Shown in pieces: positions 45,997-54,378 of a stretch of 64,000 nucleotides of DNA. Each line of letters starts with the position of its first letter. Position 1 is the first letter of the stretch. Below the pieces are notes generated by a model, which was given only the letters and a program-made list of their open reading frames with translations, ran no database searches and was not told the origin of the DNA. Both the position numbers and the translations under genes were made by a program. Origin of the DNA: Mesorhizobium muleiense (lineage in GTDB: Bacteria > Pseudomonadota > Alphaproteobacteria > Rhizobiales > Rhizobiaceae); assembly GCF_900099905.1 (NCBI RefSeq), contig NZ_FNEE01000016.1:80002-144001 (forward strand), read 5' to 3'.

Positions 45997-46015
45997 CCTA
46001 CATTCGTTATGTAGG
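45997..46015. promoter_or_regulatory. 7-5-7 palindrome upstream of the TRAP operon
   Basis: cctacat (45997-46003) and atgtagg (46009-46015) around tcgtt, in the 242-bp gap between oxyR and the TRAP binding-protein gene, 171 bp before the ATG. No regulator gene is adjacent except oxyR. Possible operator. Confidence 0.4.
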
Positions 46016-46185
46016 CCAGAACAAGGATAAGCGTCGACTAAAAAATCGTCGAATGCGGAAACATATTGGCGCTTGTGCCAGACCGAAGCCCGATGCCGAT
46101 GTCACCGGCAGCGAAACTGGTTGCGCAAGGGGCGAGTTCGCATATTCTGGTTGTGGCAGAAGCGTTTACAACATGGGAGGAGTAA

Positions 46186-47316
46186 ATGTCCGACAAGAAA
46201 ATCTCGCGTCGCGGGTTCCTGGAAAAGTCCACAGCCATCACCGCCGGTGCGGCTGCAGCGACGACGCTCTCGGCCCCGGCCGTACTGGCGCAGTCGCCGG
46301 TCACTATCAAGATGCAGACCTCCTGGCCTGCTTCGGACATCTGGATGGATTTCGCGCGGCAATACATAGAGCGCGTCGAAAAGATGTCCGGCGGCCGGCT
46401 GAAGTTCGAGCTCCTGCCCGCGGGTGCGGTCGTGGGCGCGTTCCAGGTGCTGGATGGCGTCAATGACGGCGTCATCGACGCCGCGCATACCGTCCCCGTC
46501 TACTGGTACGGCAAGCACAAGGCCGCGTCGCTTTTCGGAACTGGCCCTGTGTTTGGCGGCAGCGCCACCACCATGCTCGCCTGGTTCCACCAGGGCGGCG
46601 GCAAGGATCTCTACCGCGAGCTGACGCAGGAGATCATGGGCCTCAACGTCGTCGGCTTCTATGGCTTCCCGATGCCGGCGCAGCCGTTCGGCTGGTTTAA
46701 GAAGCCTGTCACGACCACCGCTGAACTGCAGGGATTCAAGTATCGGACGGTCGGTCTTGCCGCCGATCTCATGCAGAACCTTGGCCTCAGCGTGGCGCAG
46801 CTGCCCGGCGGTGAAATCGTGCCGGCTATGGAGCGCGGGGTTATCGACGCCTTCGAATTCAACAATCCGTCATCCGACCTTCGCTTCGGTTCGCAGGACG
46901 TCGCCAAGCACTACACCTTGTCATCCTACCATCAGGCGAGCGAGTCGTTCGAATTCCTGTTCAACAAAGACGTGTTCGACGACCTCGACGATGATTTGAA
47001 GGCCATTCTCGAATATGGCGTGGAGGCGGCCAGCACCGCGAACACCGCGCTCGCCCTCGACAACTATTCGGCCGACCTGCAGAAGCTGCAGACCGAGCAC
47101 GGTGTCACCGTGCACCGCACCTCGAAGGAGATTCTCGACGCACAACTTGAGGCTTGGGACAAGATCATCCCGACGCTGGAGGCGGATGAGTTCATGAAGC
47201 GGGTGCTCGACAGCCAGCGCCAATGGGTCGAACGCGTCGTCTACTACGAGCTTATGAATTCAGCCGACCTGACACTGGCCTACGAACATCATTTCCCCGG
47301 CAAGCTGAAGCTCTAA
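46186..47316 (+). CDS. TRAP transporter substrate-binding protein (TakP-like, 2-oxo acid type)
   Basis: 376 residues. Twin-arginine signal (KKISRRGFLEKSTAIT) ending LAQ. DctP family with MQTSWPASDIW, the conserved Arg in QGFKYRTVGLAA and a long C-terminal helical extension as in TakP-type binding proteins for alpha-keto acids or similar monocarboxylates. It is the first gene of the TRAP operon, with a GGGAGGAG ribosome-binding site. Confidence 0.92.
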   Translation: MSDKKISRRGFLEKSTAITAGAAAATTLSAPAVLAQSPVTIKMQTSWPASDIWMDFARQYIERVEKMSGGRLKFELLPAGAVVGAFQVLDGVNDGVIDAAHTVPVYWYGKHKAASLFGTGPVFGGSATTMLAWFHQGGGKDLYRELTQEIMGLNVVGFYGFPMPAQPFGWFKKPVTTTAELQGFKYRTVGLAADLMQNLGLSVAQLPGGEIVPAMERGVIDAFEFNNPSSDLRFGSQDVAKHYTLSSYHQASESFEFLFNKDVFDDLDDDLKAILEYGVEAASTANTALALDNYSADLQKLQTEHGVTVHRTSKEILDAQLEAWDKIIPTLEADEFMKRVLDSQRQWVERVVYYELMNSADLTLAYEHHFPGKLKL

Positions 47317-47386
47317 TTCGCGCCTCCGCTTTGGCAAATCCGGCGGTCTTGCGGGCCGCCGGATTGCACCTGACGGAACCCTGCAC

Positions 47387-48034
47387 ATGCTCCGCTACAT
47401 TGCATTCGCCGATGAACTTTCGGCATGGTTTGGAAAGGTGTTCGCCTGGAGCGTCGTCGTCATGACGCTCGGCGTGAGCTATGAAGTTGTCGTGCGATAC
47501 CTGTTCAGCGCGCCAACCGCGTGGGCATTCGACCTCAGCTACATGCTCTACGGCACCATGTTCATGATGGCCGGCGCCTACACCTTGTCGCGGGACGGGC
47601 ATGTGCGGGGCGATTTCATCTACCGTCTGTGGAGGCCGCGCGTGCAAGCGGCGGTCGAACTTGTCCTCTACATCATCTTCTTCTTTCCAGGCGTCACAGC
47701 GCTGATTCTGGCCGGCTGGAAGTATGCCGCGCGCAGCTTCCGCTATCTCGAGGTAAGCTCGAACAGTCCGGCCGGGATTCCGATCTTCCAGTTCAAGGCC
47801 GTCATCGTGGCGGCAGGCATCCTGCTCTTCGTGCAGGGGATTGCCCAGGTGTTCCGCTGCGTCGTCTGTCTGCGAACCGGAACATGGCCGCGCGCGGCCG
47901 AAGACGTGGAAGAGACCGAGAAGGTGCTGATGGAAGCCAAGACGCTCGATGTTCTGCATCACGGTTCAGAAGCAGTCGACCTCCCATTCCTCCACCCCGA
48001 CGATCAACCCGACCGCGACGGAGAAGACAGATGA
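47387..48034 (+). CDS. TRAP transporter small permease (DctQ type)
   Basis: 215 residues with four predicted helices; the DctQ landmark SYEVVVRYLFSAPTAWAFDLS lies in the first third. The C-terminal roughly 40 residues form a polar tail. The last codon overlaps the ATG of the large permease (48031-48034), implying coupled synthesis. Confidence 0.9.
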   Translation: MLRYIAFADELSAWFGKVFAWSVVVMTLGVSYEVVVRYLFSAPTAWAFDLSYMLYGTMFMMAGAYTLSRDGHVRGDFIYRLWRPRVQAAVELVLYIIFFFPGVTALILAGWKYAARSFRYLEVSSNSPAGIPIFQFKAVIVAAGILLFVQGIAQVFRCVVCLRTGTWPRAAEDVEETEKVLMEAKTLDVLHHGSEAVDLPFLHPDDQPDRDGEDR

Positions 48035-49452
48035 GCGATCCTCAGGTCGCCGTCGCGATGCTGCTCATTCTGCTTCTGGCGATCTTCCTTGGCTTCCCGG
48101 TTGCGTTCACTTTGATGGCGCTCGGGGTCGCCTTTGGCTACTACGCTTATTTAAATCCGGGGCGGATGTGGCGCGCCTACGAACGGGCGGTTGAGGATGG
48201 TGCCGACGGCTGGACGCTTGCGGAGCATTGGGTCGGCGGCTTCTTCAACAACCGCATTTTCGATCTGTTCGTGAACCAGACCTATTCCGTGATCTCGAAC
48301 GACGTGCTGACCGCCATCCCGCTGTTCCTGTTCATGGGCTACATCGTCGAGCGGGCCAATATCATCGAGCGTCTTTTCGGCACCCTCTATATCGCCACCC
48401 GGCACGTTCCTGGCTCCATGGCGGTCGCCGCCCTCATCACTTGCACGCTTTTCGCAACGGCCACAGGTATTGTCGGCGCGGTCGTGACACTGATGGGCCT
48501 GCTGGCGTTTCCCGCCATGCTGAAGGCGCGTTACGACGTCAGCTATGCCTCGGGAGTGATCTGCGCGGGCGGAACCCTCGGCATCCTCATTCCGCCGTCG
48601 ATTCTGCTCATCGTCTATGGCGCGACGGCGGGTGTGTCGGTAGTTCGTATGTATGCGGCAGCCCTGCTTCCAGGACTGCTGCTTGCCGGCCTTTATCTGA
48701 TTTATGTGGTGACGATGGCGGTGCTGCAGCCGCAGGTGGCGCCGAAGCCGACCCGAGACGAGGTAGGGCACTATTCGGTCCTGCAAATCAGCTGGATGCT
48801 GCTGACTTCTTTCGTCCCTCTGGCGGCCCTGATCCTCGCGGTGCTCGGCGCCATCCTCTTCGGCCTCGCCACGCCCTCGGAGGCTGCCGCCATCGGCGCG
48901 CTCGGCGGCGTCGTGCTGGCCGCCGCCTACCGGGCGCTGACGTGGCAACGCCTGAAGGAGTCCGTCTATTTGACGGCGCGCACGACCGCGATGGTGTGCT
49001 GGCTGTTCGTCGGCTCCGCGACCTTCGCCTCAGTCTTTGCCTATCTGGGAGGCCAGCAACTGATCAGCGATTTCGTCACCGGCCTCGACATGTCGCCGCT
49101 GATGTTTCTGATCGTCGCCCAGATCATCATCTTCATCCTGGGCTGGCCGCTGGAATGGACGGAGATTATCGTGATCTTCGTTCCGATCTTCCTGCCGCTA
49201 TTGGCGCATTTCGAGATCGATCCGCTGTTTTTCGGCGTGCTCGTCGCAGTCAACCTTCAGACGGCCTTTTTGTCGCCGCCCATGGCGATGTCGGCCTACT
49301 ACCTCAAGGGCATTTCGCCGCCGCATGTTCAGCTTTCGGATATTTTCCGCGGAATGATGCCCTATATGCTGATCGTTATCCTGTGCATGGTCATTATCTA
49401 CGTCTTCCCGCAGATCGTGTACGGGCTGCCCAACATGATCTACGGGGGCTAA
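48031..49452 (+). CDS. TRAP transporter large permease (DctM type)
   Basis: 473 residues starting MSDPQVAVAMLLILLL at the ATGA overlap with the small permease gene. About twelve membrane segments; AGGTLGILIPPSILLIVYG and FLSPPMAMSAYYLKG are typical of DctM. The insert between helices 1 and 3 (NPGRMWRAYERAVEDGADG) is long, as in TakM-like proteins. It drives sodium-coupled uptake with the other two subunits. Confidence 0.92.
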   Translation: MSDPQVAVAMLLILLLAIFLGFPVAFTLMALGVAFGYYAYLNPGRMWRAYERAVEDGADGWTLAEHWVGGFFNNRIFDLFVNQTYSVISNDVLTAIPLFLFMGYIVERANIIERLFGTLYIATRHVPGSMAVAALITCTLFATATGIVGAVVTLMGLLAFPAMLKARYDVSYASGVICAGGTLGILIPPSILLIVYGATAGVSVVRMYAAALLPGLLLAGLYLIYVVTMAVLQPQVAPKPTRDEVGHYSVLQISWMLLTSFVPLAALILAVLGAILFGLATPSEAAAIGALGGVVLAAAYRALTWQRLKESVYLTARTTAMVCWLFVGSATFASVFAYLGGQQLISDFVTGLDMSPLMFLIVAQIIIFILGWPLEWTEIIVIFVPIFLPLLAHFEIDPLFFGVLVAVNLQTAFLSPPMAMSAYYLKGISPPHVQLSDIFRGMMPYMLIVILCMVIIYVFPQIVYGLPNMIYGG

Positions 49453-49476
49453 GGACGGGCGAATGGAGGACAACAG

Positions 49477-49644
49477 ATGAATTTGAGCCGCTTCCTGGCC
49501 GTCCTGGCGTTTGTAGTCTTTCTGGCGTTTTTCGGCGTCGTAATCCGGTTCGTCCCGCATCCCGATCTAGGCGTTGCGGTCGGCATCGGCGTCCTCCTTG
49601 CGGGCTACGATCTATGGAGCCAGTTGAGGTCTCGCGCGAGGTAA
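49477..49644 (+). CDS. Small membrane protein encoded in the TRAP operon
   Basis: 55 codons starting 24 bp after the large permease gene, with a strong GGAGGA ribosome-binding site 7 bp before ATG. Two hydrophobic segments (SRFLAVLAFVVFLAFFGVVI and VAVGIGVLLAGYDL) are separated by the loop RFVPHPDLG; the tail is basic (SQLRSRAR). Length falls below usual gene-finding cut-offs. Its position suggests an accessory subunit or small stabiliser of the TRAP complex, but no family was recognised. Confidence 0.72.
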   Translation: MNLSRFLAVLAFVVFLAFFGVVIRFVPHPDLGVAVGIGVLLAGYDLWSQLRSRAR

Positions 49645-49836
49645 CAGCCGGGCTTTGGGCGGTCGCGGGAAAGCTGCAAGGCTGCAGCGTCGATGCGGGC
49701 AATGAGCCGAACCGTCCGCTCGGCCTGACAAACATCAATTCAATCAAATCCTCGTGAATTGTACCGGACGCCCGGAACCGCAGACGCGTTCCCGGCATTT
49801 GCGGAAGAACCTGCGTCCAGAACAGGGAGCAGTGTT

Positions 49837-50361
49837 ATGGCTTACCGTGATTATATCCATACGCCGATGACGCCACGCGACATCCGATGGGGACTCCAGC
49901 AGGGGGCCGTCGCGGGCATTGTCGCAGGCATCGTCTTTGCGGCGTTCGAAATGGCGGCGAGTGCGTTCATGATGGGGGCGGAAGCGTTCTTCATGCCCCT
50001 GCGCATGATCGGCGCCATCGCGCTTGGAGCGGAAGCCCTCGATCCCGGCTACCCGCTCTTGACGGCCAGCATCGCCGGCGTGGTCGTACATTTGATCCTG
50101 GCCATCGCCTATGGGATCGTGTTCGGGGAGATTGCCGCAATGCTGCGAGGGCGAGCAGCCTTCATCGGTCTCGGCAGCATCTTTGGCCTCGCCTTGTGGC
50201 TCGTCAATTTCTATGTGATCGCGCCGATCGCATTCCCCTGGTTCCTGCAAGCAAGCCCGGTCGTGCAGTTCATTGCCCACACATTCTTCTTCGGTACCGT
50301 CCTCGGCTGGTACCTGTGGAAGTCGCACGAGAGAAGCGGGCTCGAAGGACCGGCGGTTTAG
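49837..50361 (+). CDS. Unrecognised four-helix membrane protein
   Basis: 174 residues from ATG 49837, with GGGAG 8 bp upstream. Four hydrophobic segments are seen (GAVAGIVAGIVFAAFEMAAS, SIAGVVVHLILAIAYGIVF, FIGLGSIFGLALWLVNFYV, VQFIAHTFFFGTVLGWYLW). The N-terminal segment RDIRWGLQQGAVAG precedes the first helix. No family signature recognised. It may be independent of the TRAP operon; a weak 6-4-6 hairpin at 49673-49688 separates them. Confidence 0.75.
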   Translation: MAYRDYIHTPMTPRDIRWGLQQGAVAGIVAGIVFAAFEMAASAFMMGAEAFFMPLRMIGAIALGAEALDPGYPLLTASIAGVVVHLILAIAYGIVFGEIAAMLRGRAAFIGLGSIFGLALWLVNFYVIAPIAFPWFLQASPVVQFIAHTFFFGTVLGWYLWKSHERSGLEGPAV

Positions 50362-50421
50362 CCTTGCCAGCACCGAGCTGGCACAGTCGGATTGAAGCGG
50401 AAAGAGTGCTCACACCTCGCT

Positions 50422-52194
50422 TCAAGCCGTCTTCGGCGTCACCAGGCCGAGTTCGTCAACCATCGCCTCGCGCATGAGAAACTTCTGCGGCTTGCCGGTC
50501 ACGGTCATCGGCAATTCGGTGCGGAAGCGGATGTGGCGCGGGATCTTGTAATGGGCGATCTGGCCGGCGCAGAAGGCCTTGATCTCCTGGTCGGTGGCGG
50601 TCTGGCCCGGCTTGAGCACGATCCAGGCACAAAGCTCCTCGCCAAATTTCGGATCGGGGATGCCGAACACCTGCACTTCCCTGACCTTGGGGTGGCGGTA
50701 GAGAAATTCCTCGACCTCGCGCGGATAGACGTTCTCGCCGCCGCGGATGACCATATCCTTGACCCGGCCGACGATGTTGCAATAACCCTCGGCGTCGATG
50801 GTGGCGAGGTCGCCGGTGTGCATCCAGCCGTCGGGATCGATCGCCTCGCGGGTTTTTTCCTCGTCGTCCCAATAGCCCTTCATCACCGAATAGCCGCGCG
50901 TGCAGAGTTCGCCCGGCGCGCCGACCGCAACGATGGCGCCATCGGCATCGATCGCCTTGACCTCGACATGCGGGTGGACGCGGCCGACGGTCGAGACGCG
51001 CTTTTCCAGCGGGTCGTCGACGCTGCTCTGGAACGACACCGGGCTGGTCTCGGTCATGCCATAGGCGATTGTCACCTCCGCCATGTGCATCAGCGACACC
51101 ACCTTCTTCATCACCTCGATCGGGCACGGCGAGCCGGCCATGATGCCGGTGCGCAGGCTGGTGAGATCGAAGGTGTCGAAATCCGGATGGTCGAGCAGGC
51201 CGACGAACATGGTCGGCACGCCATAGAGGCCGGTGCAGCGCTCGCCCGCCACCGCTCTCAGCGTGGCGCCGGCATCAAACCCCTCGCCCGGGAAAACCAT
51301 CGTCGCGCCCTTGGTGACGCAGCCGATCGTGCCCATCGACATGCCGAAGCAGTGATAGAGCGGCACCGGGATGCACAGCCGGTCGTCGACGGTGAGCCTG
51401 ATCGCCGAGGTGACGAAATTGCCGTTGTTGACGATGTTGTTGTGGGTCAGCGTCGCGCCCTTGGGCGCGCCTGTCGTGCCTGAGGTGAACTGGATGTTGA
51501 TGGCATCGCCGGGCTTCAGCCCCTCGGAGATCCGGTCGAGGCTATCATGCTCGTCGCGCCCGCCCATCGCCAGCACGTCGGTGAAATTGAGCATGCCGGG
51601 CGAATGCTCCTCGCCCATGCGGATGACGATTTTTAGCGCCGGCAATTTTTTCGCATCGAGCTCGCCCGGTGTCGCCGTCGCGATCTCCGGCGCCAGCGTC
51701 TCGATCATGCCGAGATAGTCGGAGCTCTTGAATTTGACGGCCGTGACCAGCGCTCGGCAAGCGACCTTGTTCAGCGCATAGTCGAGTTCGGCCAGCCGAT
51801 AAGCCGGGTTGATGTTGACCAGGATCAGGCCGATGCGGGCGGTGGCGAATTGCGTCACCAGCCACTCCCAGCGGTTCGGCGACCAGATGCCGACGCGGTC
51901 GCCTTTTGCCAGGCCGAGAGCCAGGAAGCCTGCGGCCAGCGCGTCCACCGTGTCTGAAAGTTCGCTCCAGGTGAAGCGCTTGTCCTGGTCGACGAAGACG
52001 GCGGCATCGAGCGTGCCGTATTTGCCGACGGTGTCCGAAAGCAGCGCCGGGATCGTTTGCTGCAGCAGCGGCACGGTGCGCTCGCCCGACACATGCGCCC
52101 TGCCGTCGACCGGCGCGACAAACGTGGCCCCATTGCTCGGGCGGCGGCCGCGCAGGTTGGTGGCATTCTTCAACTCGTCGAGATTGATCGGCAT
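50422..52194 (-). CDS. Fatty-acyl-CoA synthetase, AMP-binding family
   Basis: 590 residues from ATG 52194, with GGAGGAGA upstream. The AMP-binding P-loop FTSGTTGAPKGAT, YGMTETSP, GWMHTGDLATID and the C-terminal catalytic Lys in TVTGKPQKF are intact. The family activates fatty acids to acyl-CoA through an acyl-adenylate. The protein is closest in layout to medium/long-chain acyl-CoA synthetases (FadD-like); chain length unclear. It follows hisG on the same strand across a palindromic repeat. Confidence 0.9.
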   Translation of the reverse strand: MPINLDELKNATNLRGRRPSNGATFVAPVDGRAHVSGERTVPLLQQTIPALLSDTVGKYGTLDAAVFVDQDKRFTWSELSDTVDALAAGFLALGLAKGDRVGIWSPNRWEWLVTQFATARIGLILVNINPAYRLAELDYALNKVACRALVTAVKFKSSDYLGMIETLAPEIATATPGELDAKKLPALKIVIRMGEEHSPGMLNFTDVLAMGGRDEHDSLDRISEGLKPGDAINIQFTSGTTGAPKGATLTHNNIVNNGNFVTSAIRLTVDDRLCIPVPLYHCFGMSMGTIGCVTKGATMVFPGEGFDAGATLRAVAGERCTGLYGVPTMFVGLLDHPDFDTFDLTSLRTGIMAGSPCPIEVMKKVVSLMHMAEVTIAYGMTETSPVSFQSSVDDPLEKRVSTVGRVHPHVEVKAIDADGAIVAVGAPGELCTRGYSVMKGYWDDEEKTREAIDPDGWMHTGDLATIDAEGYCNIVGRVKDMVIRGGENVYPREVEEFLYRHPKVREVQVFGIPDPKFGEELCAWIVLKPGQTATDQEIKAFCAGQIAHYKIPRHIRFRTELPMTVTGKPQKFLMREAMVDELGLVTPKTA

Positions 52195-52274
52195 CGCCGT
52201 CTCCTCCGCAGGCGACCCGAGTCTATCAGCCTGCCGGGGTGGTGGAAATCCCGTTGATGGTTTTGGAGCGCAAT

Positions 52275-52400
52275 CCCCTCCCCCTTGAGGCAGGGTGCCT
52301 CGCGAAGCGAGGCGGGTCGTCTCGCGTCGAGCACTGCCGCAACGACCCCACCCGTCCATCCGCCTTCGGCGGCTGTCCACCCTCCCCTCAAGGGGGAGGG
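52275..52400. repeat. Intergenic inverted-repeat element downstream of hisG
   Basis: Outer arms resemble each other in inverse: cccctcccccttgagg near 52275-52290 and cctcaagggggaggg near 52386-52400. Between them is a smaller hairpin cctcgcgaagcgagg (52298-52312). The right arm overlaps the last hisG codons. It has the form of a RIME/MITE-like palindromic unit. Confidence 0.6.
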
Positions 52401-53089
52401 AAGGCACCCATCTTCGCCGCGATGTCGCGCAGAACAACCTCGTCGGCCGTCGCGCGCGGCTTCCGCGATGCAACCAGGCAGGCCTGCGAGCGCAGGATGA
52501 CGCCGTCCGCCAAAACCTTCAGGTGATTGGCGCGCAGCGTCGAGCCTGACGTGGTGATGTCGACGACAACATCGGCCAATCCCGCCGCTGGCGCGCCTTC
52601 GGTGGCGCCGAGGCTCTCGACGATGCGATAGACTTGGATGCCGTGCTTTTGCGAAAAGAACTGCTGCGTCAGCCGCCAATATTTTGTGGCGATCCTGAGC
52701 CGCCGGCCGTGGCGTTGGCGGAAATCGGCGGCGACATCGTCGAGGTCGGCCATCGTATCGACGTCGAGCCAGATCTCGGGCACCGCCACCACGACATCGG
52801 CATTGCCGAAACCGAGGCGGGCGACGATCTCCGCGCGTGCCTCCCAGCCGGCGAGGCTTTCGCGCAACAGATCCTCGCCTGTGATGCCGAGGTCGACCGA
52901 GCCCTGGCCGATTTCGCCTGCGATTTCTGACGCCGACAGGAACGCCACCTCGACCGCTTCCACGCCTTCGATGCGGGCGCGGTATTTGCGCTCGTCGCCG
53001 GGCAGGCTGACGGCAAGCCCGGCCTTGGCCAGCACCTCCAGCGCCTGCTGCTTGAGCCGGCCCTTCGATGGAATCGCCAGGGTGATCAT
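52388..53089 (-). CDS. hisG: ATP phosphoribosyltransferase, short form catalytic subunit
   Basis: 233 residues; first step of histidine synthesis. Short-form HisG lacks the C-terminal regulatory domain and needs HisZ, which is encoded next to it. Motifs: PSKGRLKQQALEVL and the PRPP loop in VVDITTSGSTLRANHL. The ATG overlaps the HisZ stop (53086-53089). Confidence 0.95.
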   Translation of the reverse strand: MITLAIPSKGRLKQQALEVLAKAGLAVSLPGDERKYRARIEGVEAVEVAFLSASEIAGEIGQGSVDLGITGEDLLRESLAGWEARAEIVARLGFGNADVVVAVPEIWLDVDTMADLDDVAADFRQRHGRRLRIATKYWRLTQQFFSQKHGIQVYRIVESLGATEGAPAAGLADVVVDITTSGSTLRANHLKVLADGVILRSQACLVASRKPRATADEVVLRDIAAKMGAFPPP

Positions 53090-54207
53090 TGCGCCTTCTC
53101 CCGCAACGCTTCGATGCGGTCGAGCCAGACGGAAAAGCCGACGCCGGGGATCGGCGTTTTCGCGCCGAGCAACGTTAGCAGCCGGTCATAGCGGCCGCCA
53201 CCGGCCAGCGGCCGGTCACCGTTTTCCGCCGCGATCTCGAAGACCAGGCCCGTGTAGTAATCGAGCGGACGGCCAAAGGCGGCGTCGTAGCGGATTTTTG
53301 CCGTGGACAGGCCAAGCGCTTCGATCGCCTTGGCGCGAGCTGAAAAATCTTCCAGTGCCGCGCCCAGCGAAACGCCGGCCCCGGTCGCAAAGGTTTCGAG
53401 CGCTTTTGCCGCGCCGTCGAGCGCCACATCGACTGCCAGAAAATCCTTAAGCGCCGAAAATGCCTCGTTCGACAGCCTGACGCTGCGCAGCTCGGCTTTT
53501 TCGATCAAGCGCCGCGCAATCTCGGTCGGCGACCGTCCGGCCGACGCCGACAGACCCGCCTGCTCCATGCCGCCGGCGATGTGCGAGGAAAGCGCTTCCA
53601 GATTGCCATCGAGGACAAGGGCTGCGACCGCGCCGGCGAGCTGGCCGTTGCGCGGCGGGTTGGCGAGGTCGGCAAGCGCTGCCTCCAGCATCGCCGCCGA
53701 ACCGAAGGCGCGGGCCAGCCGCATGCGCCAGCCGCGCGGCAGGCCGAGTGCGGCGAGCACCGCCTCGAAAACAGTCTGGTCGCCGAGCGTGATCGTCAGT
53801 TCCTGGCCCGGCAGCACCAGCGAAAGCAGCGCATGCGCATCGGCCAGCGATCGGGCATCGGCCTGTGCGATGTCGACGTCGCCGAGATCCTCGATGCCGG
53901 CCTGGAAAAACTCGTTTCCGCCCTCGCGGCGCTGGCGAAACACCTCGCCGAGATAGGAATAGCGGCGCGGCGTGCCGGCTTGACTGGCAATGTGGTCGAG
54001 GCAGACCGGGATGGTGAACTCCGGCCGCAGGCAAAGCGTCTGTCCGGTCTCGCTTTCGGTGAGGAAAATACGCCGGCGCAAATCCTCGCCGGCCATGTCG
54101 AGGAACGGGTCGGCCGGCTGCAGCACCGCGACTTCCACCGCATGCGTGTTGCGCGCGGCGAAGAGTTTTGTGATGTCTGACGCGATGGCGGGGTAGCGGG
54201 AGGTCAT
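53086..54207 (-). CDS. hisZ: ATP phosphoribosyltransferase regulatory subunit
   Basis: 373 residues, a histidyl-tRNA-synthetase-like paralogue without aminoacylation function. Recognisable are LRPEFTIPVCLDHI, RRYSYLGEVFRQRREG and YYTGLVFEI. It completes the short-form HisG enzyme. Placed between hisS (upstream, across a repeat) and hisG (4-bp overlap). Confidence 0.94.
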   Translation of the reverse strand: MTSRYPAIASDITKLFAARNTHAVEVAVLQPADPFLDMAGEDLRRRIFLTESETGQTLCLRPEFTIPVCLDHIASQAGTPRRYSYLGEVFRQRREGGNEFFQAGIEDLGDVDIAQADARSLADAHALLSLVLPGQELTITLGDQTVFEAVLAALGLPRGWRMRLARAFGSAAMLEAALADLANPPRNGQLAGAVAALVLDGNLEALSSHIAGGMEQAGLSASAGRSPTEIARRLIEKAELRSVRLSNEAFSALKDFLAVDVALDGAAKALETFATGAGVSLGAALEDFSARAKAIEALGLSTAKIRYDAAFGRPLDYYTGLVFEIAAENGDRPLAGGGRYDRLLTLLGAKTPIPGVGFSVWLDRIEALREKAQ

Positions 54208-54221
54208 GCAGCACCACCTTG

Positions 54222-54368
54222 CCTTCTCCCCTTGTGGGAGAAGGTGGATTGGCGCGCAGCGCCAAGACGGATGAGGGGTGCTGGAAGAAATGAGGCGACG
54301 GCGCTCCCTGGAACACCCCTCATCCGACCGAGCTTCGCTCGGCCACCTTCTCCCACAAGGGGAGAAGG
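54222..54368. repeat. Nested palindromic repeat between hisS and hisZ
   Basis: Outer arms of 26 bp (54222-54247 and 54343-54368) are exact reverse complements, each itself a hairpin (ccttctccc...gggagaagg). Inner arms cggatgaggggtg (54268-54280) and cacccctcatccg (54314-54326) pair too. The 147-bp unit can fold into one long structure and fills most of the gap between the two genes, so it would sit in a hisS-hisZ transcript. Confidence 0.8.
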
Positions 54369-54378
54369 GAGCGGCGCT

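Noticed and set aside
48228..49757. A 509-codon plus-strand frame overlapping the large TRAP permease
   Set aside because: Out of frame with the DctM protein and Arg/His-rich; it is a shadow of dctM.
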